Shown: in pieces, positions 18,110 to 27,373 of the stretch
How positions within the stretch are numbered: the stretch's first letter is position 1
How the letters are laid out: every line of letters begins with the position of its first letter
Assembly: GCF_030363035.1 (NCBI RefSeq)
Contig: NZ_JAUCMN010000007.1
Location: 1 to 64,000, forward strand
Direction: 5' to 3'
Origin: Curtobacterium caseinilyticum
GTDB lineage: Bacteria > Actinomycetota > Actinomycetes > Actinomycetales > Microbacteriaceae
DNA length: 64,000 nucleotides
The notes under the pieces: model-generated
Seen by the model: the letters and a program-made list of their open reading frames with translations, nothing else
Database searches by the model: none
What the model was told of the DNA's origin: nothing
Position numbers and translations under genes: made by a program

Positions 18110-19294
18110 GTGTTCGTGCTGCGAGGAGTTGGTGATGCGCTGGCGGCTGCTGGCTCGATGGGGTGGGAGATCCTCTGGCCCCTCGTGCTCGGCTTCACCC
18201 TGTCCGGCATCATCCAGGCGATCGTCCGTACGGATCAGATCACCAAGCTGATGCGCGACGACTCGCCACGCGCGATCAGTGTCGCGACCGGGCTTGGCGC
18301 CCTGTCATCGTCGTGCTCCTACGCCGCGGTCGCGCTCGCGCGGGCCCTGTTCCGGAAGGGTGCGAGCCTGAGCGCCGCGATGGCGTTCGAGGTTGCGTCG
18401 ACGAACCTCGTTGTCGAGCTCGGGCTGATCCTGGCGTTCGTGATGGGGTGGCAGTTCACGGTCGCGGAGTTTGTCGGCGGGCCGATCATGATCATCCTCA
18501 TCGCCCTCGGCTTCCGGCTCTGGATGCGCGGCAGGATCCTCGACGCCGCCCGTGAGCAGGCCGACAAGGGGCTCGCTGGGTCGATGGAGGGGCACGCGGC
18601 GATGGACATGTCGGTGCCGGGCGATCAGGGGTTCTGGCGACGGTTGTTCTCGAAGCCTGGGCTGACGAGCGTGTCGCAGTACTTCGTGATGGACTGGGCG
18701 TCCGTGCTCCGCGACATCATCATCGGTCTGCTCATCGCCGGCGCGTTCGATGCCTGGGTGCCGAAGGCTTGGCTGCAGGCGGTCTTCTTCGAGGGACATC
18801 CGACGTTGGCGTTCATCATCGACCCGATCATCGGGCCGGTGCTGGCGATGGTGAGCTTCGTCTGCTCCGTGGGGAACGTGCCCCTCGCGGCGGTGTTGTG
18901 GAACGGTGGGATCAGCTTCGGCGGGGTGGTCAGCTTCATCTTCGCGGACCTGATCATCATCCCGATCATCGTCATCTACCGGAAGTACTACGGCTGGAAG
19001 GCAGCCCTCCGGATCACCGGGATCTTCTACGGGGCGATGGTCCTCGCCGGCTACGCCGTCGAACTGCTGTTCACCCCGCTGGGCCTGATCCCTACGAACC
19101 GGCATCTGAGCATCGTGGCGACCTCTATCAGCTGGAACTACACCACCTGGCTCAACATCGTGTTCCTGCTGATCGCGTCGTTCCTGCTGGCCGTGTTCAT
19201 CCGCAGCGGCTCCTGGTCGATGCTACGGATGATGAAGGGCGCACCCGACGACGGCGGCCACGACCACCCCGCACACGAACACTCACACGCCTGA
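18110..19294 (+). CDS. Permease, SO_0444/DUF318 type
   Basis: A 394-residue membrane protein with about 8-10 helices in two related halves. The half-signatures are SSSCSYAAVALARALFRKGA and SFVCSVGNVPLAAVLWNGG, each with the Ser-Cys-Ser core typical of this permease family (ArsP-like). The C-terminus is His-rich (DDGGHDHPAHEHSHA), which hints at metal contact. GTG start with AAGGAGGG. Members move arsenicals or other metal species, but the substrate here is unknown. It lies between the fluoride and copper modules and converges with the DUF4396 gene. Confidence 0.8.
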   Translation: MFVLRGVGDALAAAGSMGWEILWPLVLGFTLSGIIQAIVRTDQITKLMRDDSPRAISVATGLGALSSSCSYAAVALARALFRKGASLSAAMAFEVASTNLVVELGLILAFVMGWQFTVAEFVGGPIMIILIALGFRLWMRGRILDAAREQADKGLAGSMEGHAAMDMSVPGDQGFWRRLFSKPGLTSVSQYFVMDWASVLRDIIIGLLIAGAFDAWVPKAWLQAVFFEGHPTLAFIIDPIIGPVLAMVSFVCSVGNVPLAAVLWNGGISFGGVVSFIFADLIIIPIIVIYRKYYGWKAALRITGIFYGAMVLAGYAVELLFTPLGLIPTNRHLSIVATSISWNYTTWLNIVFLLIASFLLAVFIRSGSWSMLRMMKGAPDDGGHDHPAHEHSHA

Positions 19295-19328
19295 CCGCGC
19301 GCCGCGATCGAGTTGACTAGCGGACCGG

Positions 19329-19829
19329 TCAGTGGTGGCCGTGGACGACGGCGTGGCCGAGGCCGCGGCTGATCATCCACCGGTTCACGGGCGTGGTGAT
19401 CACGAATGCGATCGCGAGGGAGAACAGCAGCGCCGTCCAGAACAGCCAGTCGCTGAGCTGCGCGTCCATCGCGCCGGGGATCGCAACGATGACGGTGTTG
19501 TCGATCAGCTCCATGACCGCGATCGACACGGTGTCCGCGGCGAGAGCGACCTTGAACGCAGCGCCGAGGCTCAGACCCGACTTGATGACGCCGCGCATGG
19601 TGAGGGCGTAGCCGAAGATGAACGCGAGGACGATTGACAGGACGATCGTGCCGGCGTTGTGGAAGCCGGCAGCGGTGCCGATGACCATGCCGAGGACCTC
19701 ACCGATCGCGCAGCCGGTGAGGCAGTGCAGCGTCGCTTGCGCAGCCATCGACCACGTCGTCGCCCCGTGCCCGCCGCTGTGGCCGGCGTGCTCGTCTCCG
19801 CTCATCTGATGGTGCTCGTGCGTGTCCAT
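19329..19829 (-). CDS. DUF4396 membrane protein
   Basis: A 166-residue protein with a His-rich N-terminus (MDTHEHHQMSGDEHAGHSGG), three to four helices, and a late NRWMISRGLGHAVVHGHH tail. Matches the DUF4396 family found in copper-handling loci. The promoter region holds a CsoR-type box, so copper induction is likely. Divergent from a DUF6153-type gene. Confidence 0.75.
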   Translation of the reverse strand: MDTHEHHQMSGDEHAGHSGGHGATTWSMAAQATLHCLTGCAIGEVLGMVIGTAAGFHNAGTIVLSIVLAFIFGYALTMRGVIKSGLSLGAAFKVALAADTVSIAVMELIDNTVIVAIPGAMDAQLSDWLFWTALLFSLAIAFVITTPVNRWMISRGLGHAVVHGHH

Positions 19830-19866
19830 GCTGCTCCGATCTGGCGCGGTCGACGCCAACAGTTCA

Positions 19867-19887
19867 CATATACCCCTAGGGGGTACC
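19867..19887. promoter_or_regulatory. CsoR-type copper operator
   Basis: TATACCCCTAGGGGGTAC is a G-tract palindrome of the kind bound by CsoR copper sensors. It sits between the divergent DUF4396 and DUF6153-type genes. No csoR gene is in the window, so control would come from a regulator elsewhere. Confidence 0.75.
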
Positions 19888-20033
19888 ATGCGCTGTAACG
19901 CGAAACTCCACGCGATGTTCCCGGTTCGGCCGGTCGCGGCGGGTTCGGTGTGAATCCGGACACCAGGTTGCCGCCGCCGTTCGGGGTACCGCACCATAGA
20001 AGCGCTCCTCCGACCCGTCTGCTCGAAAGACTG

Positions 20034-20486
20034 ATGCTCACCACCGCCACCTCCCCGCGTCGCCGGCTGCTGTTGCAGGCCACGGCGACGCTGGCGTTGC
20101 TGCTGCTGGTCGGGTTCACGGTCCTGATGCACACGATGGCCGGGCACACCGCCGGCCACGAGCACCCGATGGCTGCTCCCGCAGCCACCGCCGAGCACAG
20201 CCACGTCGCCGCCGGCCACACCGAGCACGCGGCTCCTGCGACTGCGGTGATGACCGTCCTCACCGATGCGGGCTGCGACAGCGGCCTGTGTGCGCTGATG
20301 TGCTCGCTGATGGGGATGGCGTGCGCGCTGACGATCGCCCTGTTCACGTGGGCGCTGCTGCGCGCACGGACCGGCGGCATCCTCTACCTGCTCGCGCGGC
20401 TTCTCGCGCTGGCTGACCGGCTGCCGCGCCGCATCGCGGCACCGAAACCGCCATCACTGACGGCGTTGCAGATCATCCGCATCTGA
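20034..20486 (+). CDS. DUF6153-like membrane protein, copper-linked
   Basis: 150 residues: an N-terminal helix, a central His/Met-rich outer segment (HTMAGHTAGHEHPM, then AEHSHVAAGHTEHA), a second helix with CDSGLCALMCSLMGMAC, and a C-terminal helix. The His, Met and Cys content suits copper binding at the membrane surface. A related protein is encoded at 28960-29376. It is followed by the DUF305 gene and likely shares the CsoR-box promoter. Confidence 0.65.
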   Translation: MLTTATSPRRRLLLQATATLALLLLVGFTVLMHTMAGHTAGHEHPMAAPAATAEHSHVAAGHTEHAAPATAVMTVLTDAGCDSGLCALMCSLMGMACALTIALFTWALLRARTGGILYLLARLLALADRLPRRIAAPKPPSLTALQIIRI

Positions 20487-20593
20487 TCCGCCCCCAGCGG
20501 GATCCCACCCCCGATGGGTGGCCTCCGCATGCCCAGAACCGGGAGGCGTCCGCCTGCCCGGAACGCCTGACGCATTCACGGGAACGGAAGATC

Positions 20594-21190
20594 ATGCACA
20601 CCACCACCACGCGCACGCTCGCGATCGCTGCCGCGCTGACCCTCGGCCTCACCCTCGCAGGCTGCTCCACCAGCAATAGCGGCTCCGACGCGGGCTCGTC
20701 GTCCTCGTCGACGTCGGCGGCGTCGGCGCACAACGACCAGGACGTGATGTTCGCGCAGATGATGCTGCCGCACCACAAGCAGGCCGTCGAGATGAGCGAC
20801 ATGCTCCTCGCCAAGGGCTCGGGCGTCGATACCGACGTCGCTGGACTCGCGAAGCAGATCAAGGCCGAGCAGTCCCCGGAGTTCAACCAGCTCACCGGTT
20901 GGCTCAAGGGTTGGGGCGAGCCGGTCGAGTCGGAGCACTCCGGGATGGGGCACTCCATGTCCGGGATGATGTCCGACTCCGACATGACCGACCTCGACAA
21001 GGCGTCCGCGAAGGACGCCGGGAAGCTCTACCTCGAGCAGATGATCCAGCACCACAAGGGCGCCGTCGACATGGCCAAGACCGAAGTCGACAAGGGCAAG
21101 AACACCGACGCCGTCGCGATGGCGAAGTCGATCGTGTCCAGCCAGACCGAGCAGATCACCCAGATGCAGGACATGCTCGCGTCCCTCTAA
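20594..21190 (+). CDS. DUF305 lipoprotein
   Basis: A 198-residue exported lipoprotein. The signal peptide ends in the lipobox LAGC (Cys at about 24), then a Ser-rich linker, then a DUF305 domain with two paired-His motifs, MMLPHHKQAVEM and MIQHHKGAVDMA. DUF305 proteins are four-helix bundles, often in copper loci and thought to bind metal through the His/Met motifs. Maturation would need a type II signal peptidase; one is encoded at 24226. Confidence 0.88.
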   Translation: MHTTTTRTLAIAAALTLGLTLAGCSTSNSGSDAGSSSSSTSAASAHNDQDVMFAQMMLPHHKQAVEMSDMLLAKGSGVDTDVAGLAKQIKAEQSPEFNQLTGWLKGWGEPVESEHSGMGHSMSGMMSDSDMTDLDKASAKDAGKLYLEQMIQHHKGAVDMAKTEVDKGKNTDAVAMAKSIVSSQTEQITQMQDMLASL

Positions 21191-21332
21191 AGCCCCGGCG
21201 TGGGTCGCGGCGGGCTCCCCCCTTTCCTGCCGCGGCCCACGACCGGCCCGCCCTCTCCTCCCTGCTCGACTTGCGTTCGGGTCACCCCTCCCGTTTCGGC
21301 CTGCCGGCCACCACCACTCTTGGAGCCTGCCC

Positions 21333-22289
21333 GTGCCTCAGCAGCATCCCCTGACCCCCGCCATTCCCGCACCCCGGACGCGCCGCGAAGCCCTCGCCGC
21401 CGAACGCTCCGCCTCAGCCCCGACCGCCAGCCGCACCCGAACCGCGACGATCACTGCCGCTGCCCAGCCGGCGCTGCGGCCGCTACCGACCGTCGCGGCT
21501 GCACCCGCAACACCGGTCCGCTCACTGCGGTCACGCGTTCTCGCCGCGGTCCCGATCACTGGTGCCGCGGCCGCGATGGCGCTGTTCACCGCTGCCGCGG
21601 CGCTGCCCGCGCAGGCGACGACCGGCTCCGCCGCAGTCGTGTCCAGTGTCGCTCCTGCCGCCGCCGGGCAGAGCTTCACCGCGTCCGGGCTGGCCCTCAC
21701 GGTCGACCGCGATGGGTACACGATCACCAAGCCGGCCCCGAAGCCCGTGATCACCAAGACCGCACCCGCCTCGCAGGCCGCGCCAACGGGGGCCACACCG
21801 GCCTCGACGAAACAGAGCGTTCCCACGACCACGGGCGGCACGATCGTGAACACCGGAATCGGCGACATCCGATGGCCTGTCGCCGGAACTATCACCGTCA
21901 GCTCACCGTTCGGTCCGCGAAGCGCCCCATGCGCGACCTGCTCGTCGATTCACCAGGGCGCGGACCTCACCCCCGGCGCCGGCACCCCCATCGGAGCTGT
22001 CGCTGCCGGCACTGTCCGAGTGTCGACAACGCACCCCGAGTACGGGCAGTACGTCATCATCGACCACCAGATCGACGGTCGCCTCGTGTCCACCCTGTAC
22101 GCGCACATGATATTCGGCTCCTCGCCGCTTCGCCCAGGCGACACCGTCGCCGTCGGGCAACTCGTTGGCCTCGTCGGCAACACCGGCGCGAGCACCGGTG
22201 CGCACCTGCACCTGCAGGTCATGCCTGGCGGCACCACACCCATCGACCCGATCCCGTGGCTCACCGCCAACGCCGGACGCACGCTGTAG
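21333..22289 (+). CDS. M23 family metallopeptidase, copy 1
   Basis: 318 residues from a GTG start. A basic N-terminal region with RTRREALAAE is followed by a membrane anchor (about 70-95), a linker, and a C-terminal LytM domain: SIHQGADLTPGAG, TLYAHMI, GASTGAHLHLQV (Zn ligands H, D and HxH). It should cleave peptidoglycan cross-bridges at the cell surface. Closely related to the copy at 27979, and near an unrelated M23 protein at 26114. Confidence 0.88.
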   Translation: MPQQHPLTPAIPAPRTRREALAAERSASAPTASRTRTATITAAAQPALRPLPTVAAAPATPVRSLRSRVLAAVPITGAAAAMALFTAAAALPAQATTGSAAVVSSVAPAAAGQSFTASGLALTVDRDGYTITKPAPKPVITKTAPASQAAPTGATPASTKQSVPTTTGGTIVNTGIGDIRWPVAGTITVSSPFGPRSAPCATCSSIHQGADLTPGAGTPIGAVAAGTVRVSTTHPEYGQYVIIDHQIDGRLVSTLYAHMIFGSSPLRPGDTVAVGQLVGLVGNTGASTGAHLHLQVMPGGTTPIDPIPWLTANAGRTL

Positions 22290-22367
22290 CACCTAGCCCC
22301 AGCGGTGTCCAACCAGCCATCGGCTATTAAGACGGGTGGAGGGGGCGCCCTCGTATAACAATGCGAG

Positions 22368-23291
22368 TCAGCGCCCACTGCCTTGTCGGAGGCCTTGGAG
22401 GTAGGCGTTGTAGTTGTCGAGCTCAGTGTCTCCATGCCGGTCGGCTTCGCGAGTGGCGCGAGCGGCTTTTCGGGAGTCCTGTCGCTGCCAACGGATGATG
22501 CTGGCGAGCAGGATGATGGCGACCGGTAGCTCGCCGTACGTCCAGACCAGACCTCCGGCGAGTTGCTGATCGCGAAGTGCGGTGGTCTCGAACTCGGCGC
22601 TCGGCGAGGCGAATGTCGCCACAAGGGGTGCGCTGCTGAACATCAGGGTGAGCCCGAATGCGGCATGGATCTGCATCTCGACGAACGCATCGACGATGCG
22701 GATGACGTACGACGTGCGCCGGGGAAGTGGGTCAACGGTTGCGAGCGGCAGCATGATCACTGTGCCAAGAGCCACGAACGTCAGTTGGAGCGCGATTCGA
22801 CCTGCTTCCGTGGAGAGAAGCGCATCCGCTGCCCCGGTGAGGTAGAGCCCGAAGAGGGGCACGACGAGCAGCGGCACGACTGCCAGCGGATGCAGGATCA
22901 GCCGGGCGAACGGGGATCGGAGAACGCCGACCGCCAGCCTGAGCACACGGCGGCCGAATCCGCGACGCGGCATGCCTCGCAGGAGCACCGTTCCCGGGGA
23001 ACCGAGAATCAGCAGCGGCGGGACGATCAGCAGCAGAGTCAGCTGCTGGAACATGAACGCTGAGAGCAGCTCGCGGCTGTAGGTCTGGAGGCCGGTTGTC
23101 GTCGCTGTGAACATGACCGCGCACCCGAGGATGAACACCACGGCCCGACCGAGAGCTGGGGCACGCGGTCCGCGCCGGGCGTTGACGTACAGGACGAGGT
23201 AGGTCGTCGCTAGGAGAACAGCGACGACCGCTACGGGCGACAGCGGTCCCGTCGCCCAGGACCAGAGGACGTTCGAATCGAGACGGGGCAT
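22368..23291 (-). CDS. CtaG-like cytochrome c oxidase assembly membrane protein
   Basis: A 307-residue membrane protein, about eight helices, matching the caa3-type CtaG family: FMFQQLTLLLIVPPLLILGSP, then a late LAGGLVWTYGELPVAIILL. The actinobacterial family delivers copper to oxidase or confers copper tolerance. The C-terminal tail (about RWQRQDSRKAARATREADRH and on) is like that of the CopD-CtaG fusion at 29528. Last gene of the copper operon. Confidence 0.85.
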   Translation of the reverse strand: MPRLDSNVLWSWATGPLSPVAVVAVLLATTYLVLYVNARRGPRAPALGRAVVFILGCAVMFTATTTGLQTYSRELLSAFMFQQLTLLLIVPPLLILGSPGTVLLRGMPRRGFGRRVLRLAVGVLRSPFARLILHPLAVVPLLVVPLFGLYLTGAADALLSTEAGRIALQLTFVALGTVIMLPLATVDPLPRRTSYVIRIVDAFVEMQIHAAFGLTLMFSSAPLVATFASPSAEFETTALRDQQLAGGLVWTYGELPVAIILLASIIRWQRQDSRKAARATREADRHGDTELDNYNAYLQGLRQGSGR

Positions 23292-23456
23292 CGTTACAGT
23301 CGCTCCTGCTGTTCAACCGGGCAGCTCCGTCGAGCTCGTTCTCGGTGAACGCTGTCGGTGAGTGGCGGTTGCATCGTTTCCTCGTCTGCGGTGGTGACGG
23401 CTGATCGCGTTGAGTCGGCGACTCAGCGGGGGGAACTGGGTCGTCGTGGCTTGGTC

Positions 23457-24185
23457 TCAGATCGGCATCGTGGTTCCGGAGATGAGGGCTTGCATGGCGT
23501 ACATGATGCGTGTCCATACGCCGGTGACCATGGCCGCGCCGGTGAGGATGAGGATCGCGCCGCCGATGATGTTGACCGCGCGGATGTGGGTGCGTAGGAA
23601 CCGGACGGTGTTCTTCGCCCAGCCCAGTCCGGCTGCGATGAGGACGAACGGGATCCCGAGGCCGAGGCAGTAGGCCAGGCCGAGGAGTGCGCCCCGGCCC
23701 GCGGTGCCCGCGTCGAGGCTGAGTGCGGTGATGGTGGCGAGGGTGGGGCCGAAGCACGGGGTCCAGCCGAGACCGAAGGTCGCGCCGAGGAGCGGTGCGC
23801 TGGTGAGTCCCGTGGGTGGCCGCCAGGACGTCCGGACGGTGCGCTGCAGTGGGCGCAGTAACCCGATGAAGGCTGCTCCCATCACGATGACGATGACGCC
23901 GAGGAGCCTGATGATGAGGTCCTGCCATTGCACGAGCCAAGTACCGAGGGCGCCGAACAGTGCACCGTAGGCGATGAACACTATGCCGAATCCGGTGACG
24001 AACAGCAGCGCGCCGATGATGGTGCGTCTGGTCGTGGATGCGGCGACGGATCCGGTGACGTAGCCGAGGTAGCCCGGCACGAGTGGCAGCACGCACGGGG
24101 ATGCGAAGGAGATCAGGCCGGCGAAGAGCGCGATCGGGATCGCTGCAATCATCTGCCCGCTGAAGACGGCGTCCTGCCAGTTCAT
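23457..24185 (-). CDS. ccdA: Cytochrome c biogenesis protein CcdA
   Basis: A 242-residue, six-helix protein. It shows SFASPCVLPLVPGYLGYVTG with one redox Cys and GLGWTPCFGPTLATI with the second. CcdA passes electrons from cytoplasmic thioredoxin to extracytoplasmic thiol proteins. The likely clients are the TlpA-like lipoprotein and DsbA-like protein just upstream. Confidence 0.93.
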   Translation of the reverse strand: MNWQDAVFSGQMIAAIPIALFAGLISFASPCVLPLVPGYLGYVTGSVAASTTRRTIIGALLFVTGFGIVFIAYGALFGALGTWLVQWQDLIIRLLGVIVIVMGAAFIGLLRPLQRTVRTSWRPPTGLTSAPLLGATFGLGWTPCFGPTLATITALSLDAGTAGRGALLGLAYCLGLGIPFVLIAAGLGWAKNTVRFLRTHIRAVNIIGGAILILTGAAMVTGVWTRIMYAMQALISGTTMPI

Positions 24186-24225
24186 CGTTCCAGCTCCTCA
24201 CGTGGGCAGGCTGCGTCGAGCGAGG

Positions 24226-24810
24226 TCATCGCAGCTTCTCTGACGTCGAGGTCGCCGCGTTGGTGGTGGCGGTGGTAGCTCCGCGGTGGCGGCGTTTGGA
24301 CGGCGAGGTGCGTGCGTAGGTGAGGGCGAGGAGGCCGACGCCGACCGCGATGGCGATATCGGCGATGTTGCCGATGGCCAGATTGGCGTAGTTGATCATG
24401 TCGACGACGACGCCGCTGCCGAATTGGTCGCCGCGGGCGAGCCGGTCTAACAGGTTGCCGACGGCGCCGCCGAGCAGCACGCCGACTCCTGCGGTGTATT
24501 TCGGCGGGATGCCGAGGACGGTTCGGGTGAGGAGTCCGATGACGACAACGGTCGAGGCCAGCGACAGGATCCAGGTCGTGTCGCTACCGAGGGAGAACGC
24601 TGCCCCGGTGTTGAAGGCCAGCCGCAGGCCGAGCAGCTCTCCGACGAGGGGGATCGTCCGGTGCGGGTCGAGGTGCCAGAGGGCCCACTGCTTACTGATC
24701 TGGTCGAGGACCGCGATGGCGGTACCGGTGACGATGACCGCGATGAGTGTGCGCCGGGATCGCCAGCGTGATCGTTGTCGGTCAGCGCCGACGGGTGCGG
24801 GCTGCGTCAT
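24226..24810 (-). CDS. lspA: Lipoprotein signal peptidase (signal peptidase II)
   Basis: 194 residues, four helices. Signature regions are LDQISKQWAL, LAFNTGAAFSL, GGAVGNLLDRLARG with the first catalytic Asp, and VVDMINYANLAIGNIADIAI with the second (normally FNxAD). It overlaps the TlpA-like gene by four bases. A dedicated lspA inside a mobile copper island would mature its lipoproteins (TlpA-like and DUF305). Confidence 0.92.
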   Translation of the reverse strand: MTQPAPVGADRQRSRWRSRRTLIAVIVTGTAIAVLDQISKQWALWHLDPHRTIPLVGELLGLRLAFNTGAAFSLGSDTTWILSLASTVVVIGLLTRTVLGIPPKYTAGVGVLLGGAVGNLLDRLARGDQFGSGVVVDMINYANLAIGNIADIAIAVGVGLLALTYARTSPSKRRHRGATTATTNAATSTSEKLR

Positions 24811-25424
24811 CGGCGCAGCTCGTCGTCGATGAGTGTGGACAAGGTGCCGGGTCCATCGATCGCGCCGACGATGCGAGCGGCGACGCGACCCTTGGTGTCG
24901 AGCACGATGGTGGTGGGGACAGCGTTCGGGGCTACTTCACCGGAGAGCGCCAACTGCATCCGGGCCTGATCATTGTCGAGCACGCTGGGGTAGGGGATGT
25001 TGAAGCGCCGTTCGAAGGCGTCCGCTGTGCCCTTCGCGTCGCGGACGTTCACGCCGATCATTTGCACGTTCTGGTCCTGGTAGCGATCCCAGACGGTATT
25101 GAGGTGCTTCGCTTCCGCGCGGCACGGCGGGCATGCGGCGTACCAGAAGTTGAGCACGACGACCTTGCCCTGAAGGTCGGCGGAGCGCATCGGTTCTCCG
25201 TCCGAGGAGACCTCGTCGAAGTCGATGACGGTTTTCCGGTTCGCAGTGGGCACTTGGGTGACAGTGCCGTCCCCGGAGACGTAGTTTTTCGTGCCGCCGT
25301 CACGGTATTGCGCGCTCAGACCGGTGTTGGTGTCGCTGTTGGAGGAGCAGCCGGTGAGCACGAGCGCGCTGCTGACGGCGAGCACAACGGTTGCCACGAT
25401 GATCCGGGTTTGCCGGGGCCTCAT
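24807..25424 (-). CDS. TlpA/ResA-like thioredoxin lipoprotein
   Basis: 205 residues with a lipobox (LVLTGC, Cys at about 26). The thioredoxin fold carries the WYAACPPC active site, then MIGVNVRD and a cis-Pro region VPTTIVLDTKG. A membrane-anchored thiol-disulfide reductase, likely reduced by CcdA two genes downstream. It may serve oxidase/cytochrome assembly or copper-thiol chemistry. Confidence 0.9.
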   Translation of the reverse strand: MRPRQTRIIVATVVLAVSSALVLTGCSSNSDTNTGLSAQYRDGGTKNYVSGDGTVTQVPTANRKTVIDFDEVSSDGEPMRSADLQGKVVVLNFWYAACPPCRAEAKHLNTVWDRYQDQNVQMIGVNVRDAKGTADAFERRFNIPYPSVLDNDQARMQLALSGEVAPNAVPTTIVLDTKGRVAARIVGAIDGPGTLSTLIDDELRR

Positions 25425-26098
25425 TGGGCTTCCTCGAGTGCTGCGTCGACGGCGTCCTGCAGGTCGGTGTACGACTGCAGCGTGACCGGTTTGCCGTTGA
25501 TGAAGAACGTCGGGGTGCTGCTCACACCGAGCTGGGTGCCGAGGTTGACGTCGTCCTGGATGAGCTTCTGCACGCTGGAGCTGTCGACGTCGCGGTCGTA
25601 CTGTCGCATGTCGAGGCCGAGGTCTTCGGCGTAGCCGCGGAACCGGTCGGCCTGGGAGTCGGTGCCCCGCTCACCCCACTCGGCTTGCGTCTCGTACATC
25701 CGCTGGTACATCGGCTCGAGCTGGTTCTGGCGAGCTGCTGCTTCGACTGCGCTTGCGGAGGTGCGGGAGTTGCCGTGTCCGGGGAGCGGGAAGTAGCGGA
25801 ACCCGAACGTGATCTTGCCGGCGTAGTCCTTCCGGAGCTGTTCGACGTAGGGGTAGAACGCACCGCACGCTTCGCATTCGAAGTCGAGGAACTCAACGAC
25901 GGTGATCGCTCCGTCGCCTTCCTCGCCGAGTACGTGCGTCGGCGTGAGCGCTTCAGCTGTGGCCGCTGCCGTGCTGGCTGGAGTACCAGCACGGGTGTTT
26001 TCGATGTTCGCCCGGATGACGAACACGGCGATGAGGATGATGACGAGCGCTCCGGCGATGACGCCGGAGATGATGCCGATGCGGGCGCTTTTGGTCAT
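25421..26098 (-). CDS. DsbA-family thiol oxidoreductase
   Basis: 225 residues from the ATG at 26098, which has GAAAGG seven bases upstream; a TTG at 26113 is weaker. An N-terminal membrane anchor (about 8-30) is followed by a DsbA-type domain with FECEACGAFYPYV (CxxC) and a helical insert, then cis-Pro region VSSTPTFFING. An extracytoplasmic disulfide oxidoreductase. Its stop overlaps the TlpA-like start. Confidence 0.88.
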   Translation of the reverse strand: MTKSARIGIISGVIAGALVIILIAVFVIRANIENTRAGTPASTAAATAEALTPTHVLGEEGDGAITVVEFLDFECEACGAFYPYVEQLRKDYAGKITFGFRYFPLPGHGNSRTSASAVEAAARQNQLEPMYQRMYETQAEWGERGTDSQADRFRGYAEDLGLDMRQYDRDVDSSSVQKLIQDDVNLGTQLGVSSTPTFFINGKPVTLQSYTDLQDAVDAALEEAQ

Positions 26099-26113
26099 GT
26101 GCTGGCCTTTCAA

Positions 26114-27373
26114 TCACGCGCCGCGCGCGTTGAGGAACGGTGTCGGGGGGACGGGGGTGCCGTTCTGACGGATCTCGAAGTGGAGGTGACAGCCGGTGGA
26201 CAGGCCGGCGTTACCGACTGCGGCGACGGTCTGGCCGGCGCTGACTTTCTGGCCAGCTCGCACGAGCACCCCCGAGGAGAACATGTGCGCGTAGTTGCTG
26301 GTGACGCCGCCGCCGTGGTCGATGGTGATGAGGTTGCCGTAGTCGCCATAGGGGCCCGCGTAGGTGACGGTGCCGGCAGCGACGGCGTAGAGGCCGGTGC
26401 CGCACGCGGCTCCGAAATCGTCGCCGGCGTGCAGCCGGTAGTAGTTGAGAATTGGGTGGAGGCGGTTGCCGTAGGCCTGGTACGACGAGTACGACCGGAT
26501 CGGTTTCGTCCATCCGGACGACGACGCGGCCCCTGGGTTCCCGCCTGGTGCAGCCGCTGAGTCTGCAGTGCTTGGTGGGGTCTGTGCTGCGCGGGCCGCA
26601 GCTGCTGCTGCGGCGATCCGGGCAGCTTCCGCTCGGGCTGCTGCGACGCGGCGCCGTTCCGCTTCTGCGTACGCCGACTCGGTGTTGAGCGTGTGGTCCC
26701 GCAGGACTGCAAGCTGGTCGGTGAGTTCCTGCTTCCGGGATCGTTGCGCCGTCTCGGCCTCGGCAGCCTCTGTGGCGGCTGCCGTAGCGGCAGCGAAGGT
26801 GTCAGCTGCCTTCTGCTGCAACCGGTCCCGTTCGCGGCGGGCGGCGGCTGCTTGCTTGGTTAACGCCTCCGCGGTTCCGGCGCGGGTTGCCGCGTCCTCG
26901 AGCGCAGCGTTCATGGTGTCGGTCACCTTTGACGCGGTGCCGAGCCGCTCGAGGAGGGTGTCACTATCCGCGGTGATCGATGCGGTCAGGTCACGCCCGG
27001 CCGACCGGGACAGGTACGCCGACCACGCCGCGATCTGCTCCTCAGCGCCTGCTGCTTCTGAACGGGCGGTGCTGGCTTGCTTGGTGAGGGTGTCGTACTT
27101 GCCGGTTGCGGTGTCCGCTGCATCTTGCGCAGTTTGCAGCTCCTTGCCGCGGGCTGCTGCAGTCTGCTTCGCTGCGGCGGTCGCGGTTTCGAGCTGCTGC
27201 ACCAGGGCAGTGATCTCCGCGGCTTTCGATTCCGCGGCCGCTTCACTCTTCCGCGCCTCGAGCACATCAGCCCATGTCGGCGCGGTCGCCGCGGCGGCGG
27301 GGACGGCTATGACAAAGCTGGCGACGGCGACAGTGAGGGCAGTCACGGCGGCGAGGACATGCCGGCGCATCAC
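26114..27373 (-). CDS. M23 metallopeptidase with coiled coil
   Basis: 419 residues. Signal peptide (1-28, ending AVPAAAA), a long Ala/Glu/Gln-rich coiled coil (about 35-265), a low-complexity linker, and a C-terminal LytM domain: YYRLHAGDDFGAACG, TSNYAHMF, GLSTGCHLHFEIRQNG. The layout is like EnvC/NlpD or mycobacterial RipC-type proteins, so it may regulate or carry out peptidoglycan cleavage. The start overlaps the copC-like stop (ATGA). Confidence 0.88.
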   Translation of the reverse strand: MMRRHVLAAVTALTVAVASFVIAVPAAAATAPTWADVLEARKSEAAAESKAAEITALVQQLETATAAAKQTAAARGKELQTAQDAADTATGKYDTLTKQASTARSEAAGAEEQIAAWSAYLSRSAGRDLTASITADSDTLLERLGTASKVTDTMNAALEDAATRAGTAEALTKQAAAARRERDRLQQKAADTFAAATAAATEAAEAETAQRSRKQELTDQLAVLRDHTLNTESAYAEAERRRVAAARAEAARIAAAAAAARAAQTPPSTADSAAAPGGNPGAASSSGWTKPIRSYSSYQAYGNRLHPILNYYRLHAGDDFGAACGTGLYAVAAGTVTYAGPYGDYGNLITIDHGGGVTSNYAHMFSSGVLVRAGQKVSAGQTVAAVGNAGLSTGCHLHFEIRQNGTPVPPTPFLNARGA

